DNA of 64,000 bases, taken from the NCBI RefSeq assembly GCF_010093305.1, contig NZ_PDWS01000014.1:1-64000 (forward strand). The letters run 5' to 3'. Below, in pieces: positions 62,735 to 64,000 of the stretch. This DNA is from Pseudoxanthomonas sacheonensis. GTDB lineage: Bacteria > Pseudomonadota > Gammaproteobacteria > Xanthomonadales > Xanthomonadaceae. The notes beneath the pieces are model-generated. The model was not told where the DNA came from, did not search any database, and saw only the letters and a program-made list of their open reading frames with translations. A program made the translations under genes and the position numbers. Every line of letters starts with the position of its first letter. The first letter of the stretch is position 1.

Positions 62735-63415
62735 ATGGGCGTGCGGCTACCCCGCTGGGTCTGGATCGGGGCAGGTGCGCTCGCGTCGGTCGCCGGGATG
62801 GTGAACGTGGTGGGTTTCCTCGGTTTCGAGCATCAGGCCGTGACTCACCTTACCGGCACCACATCGTTGCTGGGGGCTGCGATAACCCATGGCGACGCGC
62901 GTGCGGTCTGGCACCTGCTGGGCATCACGGCGGCCTTCATGATCGGCGCGGCGCTGAGCGGGGTGATCGTGCAGGACAGCGCGTTGCGGCTGGGCCGCCG
63001 TTATGGCGTGACGCTGGCGCTGGAATCCCTGTTGCTATTCGCCGCCATCCCTCTGTTCAAGCAACAGCAGATTTTCGGAGCTCTTCTGGCCGCGATGGCG
63101 TGCGGACTGCAGAACGCCATGGCGACGACCTACAGTGGGGCAGTGGTGCGCACGACGCACTTGAGCGGCATGTTCACCGACCTGGGCATCGGCCTGGGGC
63201 ATGCATTGCGCGGAATGCCGCTACCCAAACGACGCCTGATGCTAAGCGCGCTGATCATCGCCGGCTTCCTGGCCGGCGGCGTGGCGGGTGCCTGGCTATT
63301 CCGACGCCTGGGCTATGATGCGTTGCTGGTGCCAGCGACGCTGACCGGCCTGGTTGGTTTCGGTTATGCCGGTTATCGCCAATGGCGATCGATGCGGCAG
63401 GATATCGGCGCCTAG
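62735..63415 (+). CDS. DUF1275/YoaK-family membrane protein
   Basis: 226 residues with six predicted membrane helices. It has the family pattern AGMVNVVGFLGFEHQAVTHLTGTTSLLG (in pieces) and GLQNAMATTYSGAVVRTTHLSGMFTDLG. Function is unknown; members look like small transporters. It starts 5 bp after the phoH2-like stop. Confidence 0.88.
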   Translation: MGVRLPRWVWIGAGALASVAGMVNVVGFLGFEHQAVTHLTGTTSLLGAAITHGDARAVWHLLGITAAFMIGAALSGVIVQDSALRLGRRYGVTLALESLLLFAAIPLFKQQQIFGALLAAMACGLQNAMATTYSGAVVRTTHLSGMFTDLGIGLGHALRGMPLPKRRLMLSALIIAGFLAGGVAGAWLFRRLGYDALLVPATLTGLVGFGYAGYRQWRSMRQDIGA

Positions 63416-63556
63416 GCCAATCCGCTCACGGCATGTATCGCCGACGCGGATTTGCCGGGGCGATATCCGAATGCCCGCAGGTCTTCCGCGCACGACCATT
63501 CGCGCGCGCTGGCCGAACGGCCCGGGAGGCGCGCCGGCACACGGGGAGATGCGAAC

Positions 63557-64000
63557 ATGCAACCGATCACGCCGAAACAGTACGCGCAGCTGTTCGTTCC
63601 CAAGCTCTACACGGTGCTGCGCGGCGGTTACGGGTGGACCGAACTGCGTGCCGACGCCATTGCCGGGCTCACGGTCGCCATCGTCGCGCTGCCACTGGCC
63701 ATGGCGCTGGCCATCGCCAGCGGCACCACGCCCGAGAAAGGCCTGTATACCGCGATCATCTCCGGCTTCCTGATCTCCGCGCTGGGCGGATCGCGGGTGC
63801 AGATCGGCGGGCCGACGGCGGCGTTCATTCCGGTCGTGTTCGTGGTGATCCAGAAGTTCGGTTTCGGCGGCCTGATCCTGTGCACGCTGCTGGCCGGACT
63901 GATGCTGATCGGCGCCGGCCTGCTGCGCTTGGGCACGCTGATGAAATACATGCCGCAGCCGGTGATCACCGGCTTCACCGCCGGCATCGCGGTCAGCATC
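63557..64000 (+). CDS. SulP-family inorganic anion transporter (3' truncated by window)
   Basis: The first 148 residues are present. Membrane helices begin at about 30 (DAIAGLTVAIVALPLAMALAIASG in pieces), with TPEKGLYTAIISGFLISALGGSRVQIGGPTAAF (in pieces), the SulP substrate-binding loop. SulP proteins carry sulfate, bicarbonate or C4-dicarboxylates. A STAS domain would lie beyond the edge. ATG 63557 follows GGGGAGA. The 141-bp gap upstream shows no clear element. Confidence 0.93.
   Translation, partial: MQPITPKQYAQLFVPKLYTVLRGGYGWTELRADAIAGLTVAIVALPLAMALAIASGTTPEKGLYTAIISGFLISALGGSRVQIGGPTAAFIPVVFVVIQKFGFGGLILCTLLAGLMLIGAGLLRLGTLMKYMPQPVITGFTAGIAVSI

Overview
The window is about 64 kb of GC-rich chromosomal DNA from a gammaproteobacterium of the Xanthomonadaceae/Lysobacteraceae type. 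Four things point that way. The housekeeping gene order fits: asd-fimV-truA-trpF beside trpI/trpBA-accD, aroC-prmB, pcnB-folK-panBCD-pgi, dapA/gcvR-bcp. The Bcp/PrxQ has its two cysteines at 48 and 84, as in Xanthomonas PrxQ. A TonB receptor lies next to an S9 peptidase. Gene junctions are full of GTAG-headed palindromic repeats resembling the SMAG repeats of Stenotrophomonas. No genus can be assigned from the sequence alone.

Layout. 1-68: not genome, but a degraded Illumina/Nextera adapter with an i5 index, so the left edge is a contig end. 71-2717: part of a phage or integrative element, eight co-directional small genes, almost all joined by 4-bp start/stop overlaps (Cys-rich protein, small unknowns, DHH phosphoesterase, methyltransferase, excisionase-like protein). 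It abuts the 3' end of tRNA-Leu(GAG). 2771-9779: secG, tpiA, an SDR, an Fe(II) dioxygenase, glmM, accD, trpA. 9944-20082: trpB with divergent trpI, then trpF, truA, fimV, asd, a 2-hydroxyacid dehydrogenase, aroC, prmB. 20345-26836: sco, psd, a lytic transglycosylase, a HerA-like ATPase, a lipoprotein, greB, a secreted protein. 27014-33030: a tightly overlapping 5-oxoproline (pyroglutamate) operon: dienelactone hydrolase-like, HIT, pxpB, pxpC, a small membrane protein, pxpA, DUF969, DUF979, pcp. 33124-43117: dcd, apbC/mrp, TonB receptor, S9 peptidase, DUF2147, metG, a two-[4Fe-4S] ferredoxin. 43250-51841: TraB/GumN-like, DUF1684 lipoprotein, mutL, amiC, tsaE, nnr, queG. 52024-57831: pgi, panD, panC, panB, folK, pcnB. 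57876-64000: tRNA-Glu(CTC), fdxA, bamC-like, dapA, gcvR, bcp, PIN-PhoH ATPase, DUF1275 and the start of a SulP transporter.

How genes work together. The pyroglutamate operon reads as a pathway: Pcp frees 5-oxoproline from peptide N termini, the DUF969/DUF979 membrane pair is a candidate transporter, and PxpABC opens the ring to glutamate with ATP. The pan cluster makes pantothenate. asd and dapA serve lysine/threonine, and trpF/trpBA plus trpI serve tryptophan. tsaE-nnr and amiC-mutL form the common housekeeping block.

The most distinctive feature apart from genes is the intergenic repeat load: at least eight families of inverted or tandem repeats. Some show compensatory changes, and most convergent gene ends carry one. 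I found no CRISPR array, rRNA, riboswitch or intact insertion sequence.
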